Origin: Mimachlamys varia
Lineage: Eukaryota > Mollusca > Bivalvia > Pectinida > Pectinidae
DNA: 64,000 nt
Assembly (NCBI GenBank): GCA_947623455.1
Contig: OX392529.1
Location: 50,398,686-50,462,685 of the forward strand
Direction: 5' to 3'
Of this stretch, positions 1 through 13,400 are shown one piece after another. How positions within the stretch are numbered: the stretch's first letter is position 1; the number at the start of each line of letters is the position of its first letter. The notes below the pieces were generated by a model. The model saw nothing but the letters and a program-made list of their open reading frames with translations. It was not told the origin of the DNA and searched no databases. Position numbers and translations under genes: made by a program.

Positions 1-1051
1 CCTCTAGCACCTCAGTTAAGCACACACTTAGCAATTTCATATTTTGCACAAAGATCAAATACGCTTACCCGCTCAACTGTTTTTGAAAAGAAATCTTGTT
101 ACCTCAGTTTCTGTTAATTTTAAAGTCTCTGCAGTAATTAATTTTTATTTCAAGTATTTTTTTATTTAATTTTAACAATTAAACACACTTAGAATTCACA
201 CACAACTTCAAACTTCTACAGAAAACATGAGTCATAAACGGTTATCAGATATCCACCTTAACTGTTTATCTATCAATTACACCAGCTTACATTTAGCACT
301 TCTAGCTCCCCGGGGTGCCTCCATTTTACAGGGAGAATATTGGGGGTAGGGGAGATATAATGCTATAAACGGCTTATTGTATGAGTAAACAAAGTACACA
401 AACGCATTAAATCAATAAACAAGATGTTTAACAAGGTATATATTGTGACAGGAATAAAGTAATATCTACAGTTACTGAAAATATGGAATATTAAGTTGGA
501 TTTAGCCACCAAAACTGTACGTGACACCATACACATATATAAACTCACATGTGCAATAATTATACAAGCTTTTATGTGATTGTTCTAGTTATTGCTTTCT
601 TAGGACTATAAAACACACATACATTTATAATTTGCATGAAGGAAGAAGCCTGAGAATGACACGGCAGAGTAGGAACGGGGTTTGGGGGGGGGGGGGGGGT
701 GGGGGGTTGAGGACAGCACACTAGGTCTTTGTTCTATCAAAATTTGGATGCTAAAACCTGGTGCACATATCAGTTAAGTTTTATTAACACGCACGCAGAT
801 TAATTATCACAGTTAATTGAACCAAACTTAATTAAAAACGTGAGTATGAGGGTCAGTCCAACATTACAGGCTTCAACACAGGGCCATGTTTAGCCAGATT
901 TTAAATAATTTTGAAGTTTTTTTTGTCAAATTAAATAGTTTTACACACTGAAAAATGTGCAAACACTCAATGACAGTGGCTGTTTTTGAAAAAAAAATAT
1001 CCGGAAGCACAGAAAATGTTATATAGGTCAAGCACATGGCTAGTTCCATTA

Positions 1052-1513
1052 AAGGACTCACACAACTAAATAATTTACTATATGTTATTACTAAGCTTTC
1101 GAGCTAATAACTTTAATATTTGAAGTACAACACTTGTGAAAACTGCCTAAATTCACAGATACATACATGACAAAGGCTTCAAGTGGCATTTAATGAGGAG
1201 TTTACTGGCATATTAGCTTGCTACAGGCGTCTGCTTCGGACAAACGGAAATTTACATATCAAACCAGTGAAATGGGACGGAAACACCCTCTGACTTTTGA
1301 CCCCATATCATCCGCCATCACATATCAAAATCTACCAAAAGTATATATTTTTGTAAAGTTAAATATCTACAGATTTCATTCAATGCAGAATAGGTCAACA
1401 ATTACTATTTAAATTACCCAGAATCACTGTACTTAGCCGGAATGAATTTTCAGTAGGGACTACAAACGTATGAAACACTTCGTGATAGGCTGATTTAGTT
1501 GTGTGAGTCCCTT
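1052..1513. mobile_element. MITE-A copy in the first satellite monomer
   Basis: Same element as at 3977-4439. It has an extra C next to the right terminus (GAGTCCCTTTAAA instead of GAGTCCTTTAAA) and a one-base deletion inside (CCCCATATCATCC), so it has drifted from the array consensus. Confidence 0.85.
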
Positions 1514-2369
1514 TAAAGGGCCCTAAACCTTTCAGATGTTGAAATAAAGTTAACTTACTGAAAGTATATACATTTCCGAGTAAAATGGTGAAGTTTGGTT
1601 GAAATTGAATAAAAAATTATGAAGAAAACCCAAGTTATTGCACTTAATGTACACTTGCTATTCAGAGCTAGCACCAGAAATTTTTCGTTTCTTTTGCATA
1701 ACATTTACCTCTAGCACCTCAGTTAAGCACACACTTAGCAATTTCATATTTTGCACAAAGATCAAATACGCTTACCGCTCAACTGTTTTTGAAAAGAAAT
1801 CTTGTTACCTCAGTTTCTGTTAATTTTAAAGTCTCTGCAGTAATTAATTTTTATTTCAACAATTAAACACACTTAGAATTCACACACAACTTCAAACTTC
1901 TACAGAAAACATGAGTCATAAACGGTTATCAGATATCCACCTTAACTGTTTATCTATCAATTACACCAGCTTACATTTAGCACTTCTAGCTCCCCGGGGT
2001 GCCTCCATTTTACAGGGAGAATATTGGGGGTAGGGGAGATATAATGCTATAAACGGCTTATTGTATGAGTAAACAAAGTACACAAACGCATTAAATCAAT
2101 AAACAAGATGTTTAACAAGGTATATATTGTGACAGGAATAAAGTAATATCTACAATTTACTGAAAATATGGAATATTAAGTTGGATTTAGCCACCAAAAC
2201 ATGTACGTGACACATACACATATATAAACTCACATGTGCAATAATTATACAAGCTTATTATGTGATTGTTCTAGTTATTGCTTTCTTAGGACTATAAAAC
2301 ACACATACATTTATAATTTGCATGAAGGAAGAAGCCTGAGAATGACACGGCAGAGTAGGAACGGGGTTT

Positions 2370-2392
2370 GGGGGGGGGGGGGGGGGGGGGGG
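2370..2392. repeat. Poly-G tract, representative of 22 along the array
   Basis: Each monomer carries GGGG-TTT(T) followed by an uninterrupted G run. In order along the array the run lengths read 16+T+6, 23, 17, 11, 21, 16+T+6, 18, 24, 13, 13, 23, 12, 13, 12, 11, 13, 15, 15, 14, 15, 13 and 12. The last five monomers have TTTT before the run, the others TTT. Such runs can form G-quadruplexes and are prone to slippage; some variation may be sequencing or assembly error. Confidence 0.9.
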
Positions 2393-2724
2393 TTGAGGAC
2401 AGCACACTAGGTCTTTGTTCTATCAAAATTTGGATGCTAAAACCTGGTGCACATATCAGTTAAGTTTTATTAACACGCACGCAGATTAATTATCACAGTT
2501 AATTGAACCAAACTTAATTAAAAACGTGAGTATGAGGGTCAGTCCAACATTACAGGCTTCAACACAGGGCCATGTTTAGCCAGATTTTAAATAATTTTGA
2601 AGTTTTTTTTGTCAAATTAAATAGTTTTACACACTGAAAAATGTGCAAACACTCAATGACAGTGGCTGTTTTTGAAAAAAAAATATCCGGAAGCACAGAA
2701 AATGTTATATAGGTCAAGCACATG

Positions 2725-2750
2725 GCTAGTTCCATTAAAAGGGCCCTAAA
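2725..2750. other. Empty MITE-A site in a short monomer
   Basis: The monomer runs TTCCATTAAAAGGGCCC straight through where long monomers have the 463-bp element. Equivalent empty sites lie near 9085, 10325, 11575, 16215 and 17447. All six carry four A residues, whereas a clean TA-flanked insertion or excision would predict three. This is either a footprint or a polymorphism of the ancestral monomer. Confidence 0.85.
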
Positions 2751-3976
2751 CCTTTCAGATGTTGAAATAAAGTTAACTTACTGAAAGTATATACATTTCC
2801 GAGTAAAATGGTGAAGTTTGGTTGAAATTGAATAAAAAATTATGAAGAAAACCCAAGTTATTGCACTTAATGTACACTTGCTATTCAGAGCTAGCACCAG
2901 AAATTTTTCGTTTCTTTTGCATAACATTTACCTCTAGCACCTCAGTTAAGCACACACTTAGCAATTTCATATTTTGCACAAAGATCAAATACGCTTACCG
3001 CTCAACTGTTTTTGAAAAGAAATCTTGTTACCTCAGTTTCTGTTAATTTTAAAGTCTCTGTAGTAATTAATTTTTATTTCAAGTATTTTTTTATTTAATT
3101 TTAACAATTAAACACACTTAGAATTCACACACAACTTCAAACTTCTACAGAAAACATGAGTCATAAACGGTTATCAGATATCCACCTTAACTGTTTATCT
3201 ATCAATTACACCAGCTTACATTTAGCACTTCTAGCTCCCCGGGGTGCCTCCATTTTACAGGGAGAATATTGGGGGTAGGGGAGATATAATGCTATAAACG
3301 GCTTATTGTATGAGTAAACAAAGTACACAAACGCATTAAATCAATAAACAAGATGTTTAACAAGGTATATATTGTGACAGGAATAAAGTAATATCTACAA
3401 TTTACTGAAAATATGGAATATTAAGTTGGATTTAGCCACCAAAACATGTACGTGACACATACACATATATAAACTCACATGTGCAATAATTATACAAGCT
3501 TATTATGTGATTGTTCTAGTTATTGCTTTCTTAGGACTATAAAACACACATACATTTATAATTTGCATGAAGGAAGAAGCCTGAGAATGACACGGCAGAG
3601 TAGGAACGGGGTTTGGGGGGGGGGGGGGGGGTTGAGGACAGCACACTAGGTCTTTGTTCTATCAAAATTTGGATGCTAAAACCTGGTGCACATATCAGTT
3701 AAGTTTTATTAACACGCACGCAGATTAATTATCACAGTTAATTGAACCAAACTTAATTAAAAACGTGAGTATGAGGGTCAGTCCAACATTACAGGCTTCA
3801 ACACAGGGCCATGTTTAGCCAGATTTTAAATAATTTTGAAGTTTTTTTTGTCAAATTAAATAGTTTTACACACTGAAAAATGTGCAAACACTCAATGACA
3901 GTGGCTGTTTTTGAAAAAAAAATATCCGGAAGCACAGAAAATGTTATATAGGTCAAGCACATGGCTAGTTCCATTA

Positions 3977-4439
3977 AAGGACTCACACAACTAAATAATT
4001 TACTATATGTTATTACTAAGCTTTCGAGCTAATAACTTTAATATTTGAAGTACAACACTTGTGAAAACTGCCTAAATTCACAGATACATACATGACAAAG
4101 GCTTCAAGTGGCATTTAATGAGGAGTTTACTGGCATATTAGCTTGCTACAGGCGTCTGCCTCGGACAAACGGAAATTTACATATCAAACCAGTGAAATGG
4201 GACGGAAACACCCTCTGACTTTTGACCCCATATCAATCCGCCATCACATATCAAAATCTACCAAAAGTATATATTTTTGTAAAGTTAAATATCTACAGAT
4301 TTCATTCAATGCAGAATAGGTCAACAATTACCTATTTAAATTACCCAGAATCACTGTACTTAGCCGGAATGAATTTTCAGTAGGGACTACAAACGTATGA
4401 AACACTTCGTGATAGGCTGATTTAGTTGTGTGAGTCCTT
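3977..4439. mobile_element. MITE-A, type copy inside a satellite monomer
   Basis: A 463-bp non-coding element with perfect 20-bp terminal inverted repeats AAGGACTCACACAACTAAAT. It is flanked by TA on both sides (3975-3976 and 4440-4441), which suggests a Tc1/mariner-type target duplication; a TTAA reading is also possible because the flanks are TTAA on each side. Long monomers carry it at the same site. Starts are 1052, 3977, 5674, 7381, 12811, 14510, 18686, 20384, 22081, 23780, 25481, 27183, 28884, 30586, 32286 and 33986. No transposase is encoded, so it must have been mobilised in trans. Related copies outside the array lie at 36149 and 62587. Confidence 0.88.
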
Positions 4440-7400
4440 TAAAGGGCCCTAAACCTTTCAGATGTTGAAATAAAGTTAACTTACTGAAAGTATATACATT
4501 TCCGAGTAAAATGGTGAAGTTTGGTTGAAATTGAATAAAAAATTATGAAGAAAACCCAAGTTATTGCACTTAATGTACACTTGCTATTCAGAGCTAGCAC
4601 CAGAAATTTTTCGTTTCTTTTGCATAACATTTACCTCTAGCACCTCAGTTAAGCACACACTTAGCAATTTCATATTTTGCACAAAGATCAAATACGCTTA
4701 CCGCTCAACTGTTTTTGAAAAGAAATCTTGTTACCTCAGTTTCTGTTAATTTTAAAGTCTCTGTAGTAATTAATTTTTATTTCAAGTATTTTTTTATTTA
4801 ATTTTAACAATTAAACACACTTAGAATTCACACACAACTTCAAACTTCTACAGAAAACATGAGTCATAAACGGTTATCAGATATCCACCTTAACTGTTTA
4901 TCTATCAATTACACCAGCTTACATTTAGCACTTCTAGCTCCCCGGGGTGCCTCCATTTTACAGGGAGAATATTGGGGGTAGGGGAGATATAATGCTATAA
5001 ACGGCTTATTGTATGAGTAAACAAAGTACACAAACGCATTAAATCAATAAACAAGATGTTTAACAAGGTATATATTGTGACAGGAATAAAGTAATATCTA
5101 CAATTTACTGAAAATATGGAATATTAAGTTGGATTTAGCCACCAAAACATGTACGTGACACATACACATATATAAACTCACATGTGCAATAATTATACAA
5201 GCTTATTATGTGATTGTTCTAGTTATTGCTTTCTTAGGACTATAAAACACACATACATTTATAATTTGCATGAAGGAAGAAGCCTGAGAATGACACGGCA
5301 GAGTAGGAACGGGGTTTGGGGGGGGGGGTTGAGGACAGCACACTAGGTCTTTGTTCTATCAAAATTTGGATGCTAAAACCTGGTGCACATATCAGTTAAG
5401 TTTTATTAACACGCACGCAGATTAATTATCACAGTTAATTGAACCAAACTTAATTAAAAACGTGAGTATGAGGGTCAGTCCAACATTACAGGCTTCAACA
5501 CAGGGCCATGTTTAGCCAGATTTTAAATAATTTTGAAGTTTTTTTTGTCAAATTAAATAGTTTTACACACTGAAAAATGTGCAAACACTCAATGACAGTG
5601 GCTGTTTTTGAAAAAAAAATATCCGGAAGCACAGAAAATGTTATATAGGTCAAGCACATGGCTAGTTCCATTAAAGGACTCACACAACTAAATAATTTAC
5701 TATATGTTATTACTAAGCTTTCGAGCTAATAACTTTAATATTTGAAGTACAACACTTGTGAAAACTGCCTAAATTCACAGATACATACATGACAAAGGCT
5801 TCAAGTGGCATTTAATGAGGAGTTTACTGGCATATTAGCTTGCTACAGGCGTCTGCCTCGGACAAACGGAAATTTACATATCAAACCAGTGAAATGGGAC
5901 GGAAACACCCTCTGACTTTTGACCCCATATCAATCCGCCATCACATATCAAAATCTACCAAAAGTATATATTTTTGTAAAGTTAAATATCTACAGATTTC
6001 ATTCAATGCAGAATAGGTCAACAATTACCTATTTAAATTACCCAGAATCACTGTACTTAGCCGGAATGAATTTTCAGTAGGGACTACAAACGTATGAAAC
6101 ACTTCGTGATAGGCTGATTTAGTTGTGTGAGTCCTTTAAAGGGCCCTAAACCTTTCAGATGTTGAAATAAAGTTAACTTACTGAAAGTATATACATTTCC
6201 GAGTAAAATGGTGAAGTTTGGTTGAAATTGAATAAAAAATTATGAAGAAAACCCAAGTTATTGCACTTAATGTACACTTGCTATTCAGAGCTAGCACCAG
6301 AAATTTTTCGTTTCTTTTGCATAACATTTACCTCTAGCACCTCAGTTAAGCACACACTTAGCAATTTCATATTTTGCACAAAGATCAAATACGCTTACCG
6401 CTCAACTGTTTTTGAAAAGAAATCTTGTTACCTCAGTTTCTGTTAATTTTAAAGTCTCTGTAGTAATTAATTTTTATTTCAAGTATTTTTTTATTTAATT
6501 TTAACAATTAAACACACTTAGAATTCACACACAACTTCAAACTTCTACAGAAAACATGAGTCATAAACGGTTATCAGATATCCACCTTAACTGTTTATCT
6601 ATCAATTACACCAGCTTACATTTAGCACTTCTAGCTCCCCGGGGTGCCTCCATTTTACAGGGAGAATATTGGGGGTAGGGGAGATATAATGCTATAAACG
6701 GCTTATTGTATGAGTAAACAAAGTACACAAACGCATTAAATCAATAAACAAGATGTTTAACAAGGTATATATTGTGACAGGAATAAAGTAATATCTACAA
6801 TTTACTGAAAATATGGAATATTAAGTTGGATTTAGCCACCAAAACATGTACGTGACACATACACATATATAAACTCACATGTGCAATAATTATACAAGCT
6901 TATTATGTGATTGTTCTAGTTATTGCTTTCTTAGGACTATAAAACACACATACATTTATAATTTGCATGAAGGAAGAAGCCTGAGAATGACACGGCAGAG
7001 TAGGAACGGGGTTTGGGGGGGGGGGGGGGGGGGGGTTGAGGACAGCACACTAGGTCTTTGTTCTATCAAAATTTGGATGCTAAAACCTGGTGCACATATC
7101 AGTTAAGTTTTATTAACACGCACGCAGATTAATTATCACAGTTAATTGAACCAAACTTAATTAAAAACGTGAGTATGAGGGTCAGTCCAACATTACAGGC
7201 TTCAACACAGGGCCATGTTTAGCCAGATTTTAAATAATTTTGAAGTTTTTTTTGTCAAATTAAATAGTTTTACACACTGAAAAATGTGCAAACACTCAAT
7301 GACAGTGGCTGTTTTTGAAAAAAAAATATCCGGAAGCACAGAAAATGTTATATAGGTCAAGCACATGGCTAGTTCCATTAAAGGACTCACACAACTAAAT

Positions 7401-10400
7401 AATTTACTATATGTTATTACTAAGCTTTCGAGCTAATAACTTTAATATTTGAAGTACAACACTTGTGAAAACTGCCTAAATTCACAGATACATACATGAC
7501 AAAGGCTTCAAGTGGCATTTAATGAGGAGTTTACTGGCATATTAGCTTGCTACAGGCGTCTGCTTCGGACAAACGGAAATTTACATATCAAACCAGTGAA
7601 ATGGGACGGAAACACCCTCTGACTTTTGACCCCATATCAATCCGCCATCACATATCAAAATCTACCAAAAGTATATATTTTTGTAAAGTTAAATATCTAC
7701 AGATTTCATTCAATGCAGAATAGGTCAACAATTACCTATTTAAATTACCCAGAATCACTGTACTTAGCCGGAATGAATTTTCAGTAGGGACTACAAACGT
7801 ATGAAACACTTCGTGATAGGCTGATTTAGTTGTGTGAGTCCTTTAAAGGGCCCTAAACCTTTCAGATGTTGAAATAAAGTTAACTTACTGAAAGTATATA
7901 CATTTCCGAGTAAAATGGTGAAGTTTGGTTGAAATTGAATAAAAAATTATGAAGAAAACCCAAGTTATTGCACTTAATGTACACTTGCTATTCAGAGCTA
8001 GCACCAGAAATTTTTCGTTTCTTTTGCATAACATTTACCTCTAGCACCTCAGTTAAGCACACACTTAGCAATTTCATATTTTGCACAAAGATCAAATACG
8101 CTTACCGCTCAACTGTTTTTGAAAAGAAATCTTGTTACCTCAGTTTCTGTTAATTTTAAAGTCTCTGCAGTAATTAATTTTTATTTCAAGTATTTTTTTA
8201 TTTAATTTTAACAATTAAACACACTTAGAATTCACACACAACTTCAAACTTCTACAGAAAACATGAGTCATAAACGGTTATCAGATATCCACCTTAACTG
8301 TTTATCTATCAATTACACCAGCTTACATTTAGCACTTCTAGCTCCCCGGGGTGCCTCCATTTTACAGGGAGAATATTGGGGGTAGGGGAGATATAATGCT
8401 ATAAACGGCTTATTGTATGAGTAAACAAAGTACACAAACGCATTAAATCAATAAACAAGATGTTTAACAAGGTATATATTGTGACAGGAATAAAGTAATA
8501 TCTACAATTTACTGAAAATATGGAATATTAAGTTGGATTTAGCCACCAAAACATGTACGTGACACATACACATATATAAACTCACATGTGCAATAATTAT
8601 ACAAGCTTATTATGTGATTGTTCTAGTTATTGCTTTCTTAGGACTATAAAACACACATACATTTATAATTTGCATGAAGGAAGAAGCCTGAGAATGACAC
8701 GGCAGAGTAGGAACGGGGTTTGGGGGGGGGGGGGGGGTGGGGGGTTGAGGACAGCACACTAGGTCTTTGTTCTATCAAAATTTGGATGCTAAAACCTGGT
8801 GCACATATCAGTTAAGTTTTATTAACACGCACGCAGATTAATTATCACAGTTAATTGAACCAAACTTAATTAAAAACGTGAGTATGAGGGTCAGTCCAAC
8901 ATTACAGGCTTCAACACAGGGCCATGTTTAGCCAGATTTTAAATAATTTTGAAGTTTTTTTTGTCAAATTAAATAGTTTTACACACTGAAAAATGTGCAA
9001 ACACTCAATGACAGTGGCTGTTTTTGAAAAAAAAATATCCGGAAGCACAGAAAATGTTATATAGGTCAAGCACATGGCTAGTTCCATTAAAAGGGCCCTA
9101 AACCTTTCAGATGTTGAAATAAAGTTAACTTACTGAAAGTATATACATTTCCGAGTAAAATGGTGAAGTTTGGTTGAAATTGAATAAAAAATTATGAAGA
9201 AAACCCAAGTTATTGCACTTAATGTACACTTGCTATTCAGAGCTAGCACCAGAAATTTTTCGTTTCTTTTGCATAACATTTACCTCTAGCACCTCAGTTA
9301 AGCACACACTTAGCAATTTCATATTTTGCACAAAGATCAAATACGCTTACCGCTCAACTGTTTTTGAAAAGAAATCTTGTTACCTCAGTTTCTGTTAATT
9401 TTAAAGTCTCTGTAGTAATTAATTTTTATTTCAAGTATTTTTTTATTTAATTTTAACAATTAAACACACTTAGAATTCACACACAACTTCAAACTTCTAC
9501 AGAAAACATGAGTCATAAACGGTTATCAGATATCCACCTTAACTGTTTATCTATCAATTACACCAGCTTACATTTAGCACTTCTAGCTCCCCGGGGTGCC
9601 TCCATTTTACAGGGAGAATCTTGGGGGTAGGGGAGATATAATGCTATAAACGGCTTATTGTATGAGTAAACAAAGTACACAAACGCATTAAATCAATAAA
9701 CAAGATGTTTAACAAGGTATATATTGTGACAGGAATAAAGTAATATCTACAATTTACTGAAAATATGGAATATTAAGTTGGATTTAGCCACCAAAACATG
9801 TACGTGACACATACACATATATAAACTCACATGTGCAATAATTATACAAGCTTATTATGTGATTGTTCTAGTTATTGCTTTCTTAGGACTATAAAACACA
9901 CATACATTTATAATTTGCATGAAGGAAGAAGCCTGAGAATGACACGGCAGAGTAGGAACGGGGTTTGGGGGGGGGGGGGGGGGGTTGAGGACAGCACACT
10001 AGGTCTTTGTTCTATCAAAATTTGGATGCTAAAACCTGGTGCACATATCAGTTAAGTTTTATTAACACGCACGCAGATTAATTATCACAGTTAATTGAAC
10101 CAAACTTAATTAAAAACGTGAGTATGAGGGTCAGTCCAACATTACAGGCTTCAACACAGGGCCATGTTTAGCCAGATTTTAAATAATTTTGAAGTTTTTT
10201 TTGTCAAATTAAATAGTTTTACACACTGAAAAATGTGCAAACACTCAATGACAGTGGCTGTTTTTGAAAAAAAAATATCCGGAAGCACAGAAAATGTTAT
10301 ATAGGTCAAGCACATGGCTAGTTCCATTAAAAGGGCCCTAAACCTTTCAGATGTTGAAATAAAGTTAACTTACTGAAAGTATATACATTTCCGAGTAAAA

Positions 10401-13400
10401 TGGTGAAGTTTGGTTGAAATTGAATAAAAAATTATGAAGAAAACCCAAGTTATTGCACTTAATGTACACTTGCTATTCAGAGCTAGCACCAGAAATTTTT
10501 CGTTTCTTTTGCATAACATTTACCTCTAGCACCTCAGTTAAGCACACACTTAGCAATTTCATATTTTGCACAAAGATCAAATACGCTTACCGCTCAACTG
10601 TTTTTGAAAAGAAATCTTGTTACCTCAGTTTCTGTTAATTTTAAAGTCTCTGTAGTAATTAATTTTTATTTCAAGTATTTTTTTATTTAATTTTAACAAT
10701 TAAACACACTTAGAATTCACACACAACTTCAAACTTCTACAGAAAACATGAGTCATAAACGGTTATCAGATATCCACCTTAACTGTTTATCTATCAATTA
10801 CACCAGCTTACATTTAGCACTTCTAGCTCCCCGGGGTGCCTCCATTTTACAGGGAGAATCTTGGGGGTAGGGGAGATATAATGCTATAAACGGCTTATTG
10901 TATGAGTAAACAAAGTACACAAACGCATTAAATCAATAAACAAGATGTTTAACAAGGTATATATTGTGACAGGAATAAAGTAATATCTACAATTTACTGA
11001 AAATATGGAATATTAAGTTGGATTTAGCCACCAAAACATGTACGTGACACATACACATATATAAACTCACATGTGCAATAATTATACAAGCTTATTATGT
11101 GATTGTTCTAGTTATTGCTTTCTTAGGACTATAAAACACACATACATTTATAATTTGCATGAAGGAAGAAGCCTGAGAATGACACGGCAGAGTAGGAACG
11201 GGGTTTGGGGGGGGGGGGGGGGGGGGGGGGTTGAGGACAGCACACTAGGTCTTTGTTCTATCAAAATTTGGATGCTAAAACCTGGTGCACATATCAGTTA
11301 AGTTTTATTAACACGCACGCAGATTAATTATCACAGTTAATTGAACCAAACTTAATTAAAAACGTGAGTATGAGGGTCAGTCCAACATTACAGGCTTCAA
11401 CACAGGGCCATGTTTAGCCAGATTTTAAATAATTTTGAAGTTTTTTTTGTCAAATTAAATAGTTTTACACACTGAAAAATGTGCAAACACTCAATGACAG
11501 TGGCTGTTTTTGAAAAAAAAATATCCGGAAGCACAGAAAATGTTATATAGGTCAAGCACATGGCTAGTTCCATTAAAAGGGCCCTAAACCTTTCAGATGT
11601 TGAAATAAAGTTAACTTACTGAAAGTATATACATTTCCGAGTAAAATGGTGAAGTTTGGTTGAAATTGAATAAAAAATTATGAAGAAAACCCAAGTTATT
11701 GCACTTAATGTACACTTGCTATTCAGAGCTAGCACCAGAAATTTTTCGTTTCTTTTGCATAACATTTACCTCTAGCACCTCAGTTAAGCACACACTTAGC
11801 AATTTCATATTTTGCACAAAGATCAAATACGCTTACCGCTCAACTGTTTTTGAAAAGAAATCTTGTTACCTCAGTTTCTGTTAATTTTAAAGTCTCTGTA
11901 GTAATTAATTTTTATTTCAAGTATTTTTTTATTTAATTTTAACAATTAAACACACTTAGAATTCACACACAACTTCAAACTTCTACAGAAAACATGAGTC
12001 ATAAACGGTTATCAGATATCCACCTTAACTGTTTATCTATCAATTACACCAGCTTACATTTAGCACTTCTAGCTCCCCGGGGTGCCTCCATTTTACAGGG
12101 AGAATCTTGGGGGTAGGGGAGATATAATGCTATAAACGGCTTATTGTATGAGTAAACAAAGTACACAAACGCATTAAATCAATAAACAAGATGTTTAACA
12201 AGGTATATATTGTGACAGGAATAAAGTAATATCTACAATTTACTGAAAATATGGAATATTAAGTTGGATTTAGCCACCAAAACATGTACGTGACACATAC
12301 ACATATATAAACTCACATGTGCAATAATTATACAAGCTTATTATGTGATTGTTCTAGTTATTGCTTTCTTAGGACTATAAAACACACATACATTTATAAT
12401 TTGCATGAAGGAAGAAGCCTGAGAATGACACGGCAGAGTAGGAACGGGGTTTGGGGGGGGGGGGGTTGAGGACAGCACACTAGGTCTTTGTTCTATCAAA
12501 ATTTGGATGCTAAAACCTGGTGCACATATCAGTTAAGTTTTATTAACACGCACGCAGATTAATTATCACAGTTAATTGAACCAAACTTAATTAAAAACGT
12601 GAGTATGAGGGTCAGTCCAACATTACAGGCTTCAACACAGGGCCATGTTTAGCCAGATTTTAAATAATTTTGAAGTTTTTTTTGTCAAATTAAATAGTTT
12701 TACACACTGAAAAATGTGCAAACACTCAATGACAGTGGCTGTTTTTGAAAAAAAAATATCCGGAAGCACAGAAAATGTTATATAGGTCAAGCACATGGCT
12801 AGTTCCATTAAAGGACTCACACAACTAAATAATTTACTATATGTTATTACTAAGCTTTCGAGCTAATAACTTTAATATTTGAAGTACAACACTTGTGAAA
12901 ACTGCCTAAATTCACAGATACATACATGACAAAGGCTTCAAGTGGCATTTAATGAGGAGTTTACTGGCATATTAGCTTGCTACAGGCGTCTGCTTCGGAC
13001 AAACGGAAATTTACATATCAAACCAGTGAAATGGGACGGAAACACCCTCTGACTTTTGACCCCATATCAATCCGCCATCACATATCAAAATCTACCAAAA
13101 GTATATATTTTTGTAAAGTTAAATATCTACAGATTTCATTCAATGCAGAATAGGTCAACAATTACCTATTTAAATTACCCAGAATCACTGTACTTAGCCG
13201 GAATGAATTTTCAGTAGGGACTACAAACGTATGAAACACTTCGTGATAGGCTGATTTAGTTGTGTGAGTCCTTTAAAGGGCCCTAAACCTTTCAGATGTT
13301 GAAATAAAGTTAACTTACTGAAAGTATATACATTTCCGAGTAAAATGGTGAAGTTTGGTTGAAATTGAATAAAAAATTATGAAGAAAACCCAAGTTATTG

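Noticed and set aside
1638..1823. Recurrent 61-codon frame in every monomer (+ strand)
   Set aside because: It is kept only because the monomers are nearly identical copies; there is no start context, domain or sign of codon-level selection.
3798..3986. Recurrent 62-codon minus-strand frame ending at the MITE boundary
   Set aside because: Its first codons lie in the MITE terminus, and it disappears in MITE-free monomers. It is a by-product of the repeat.
6879..7106. 72-76-codon frames with a poly-glycine run
   Set aside because: They run through the slippery G-tract and stay open only when the tract length fits the frame.
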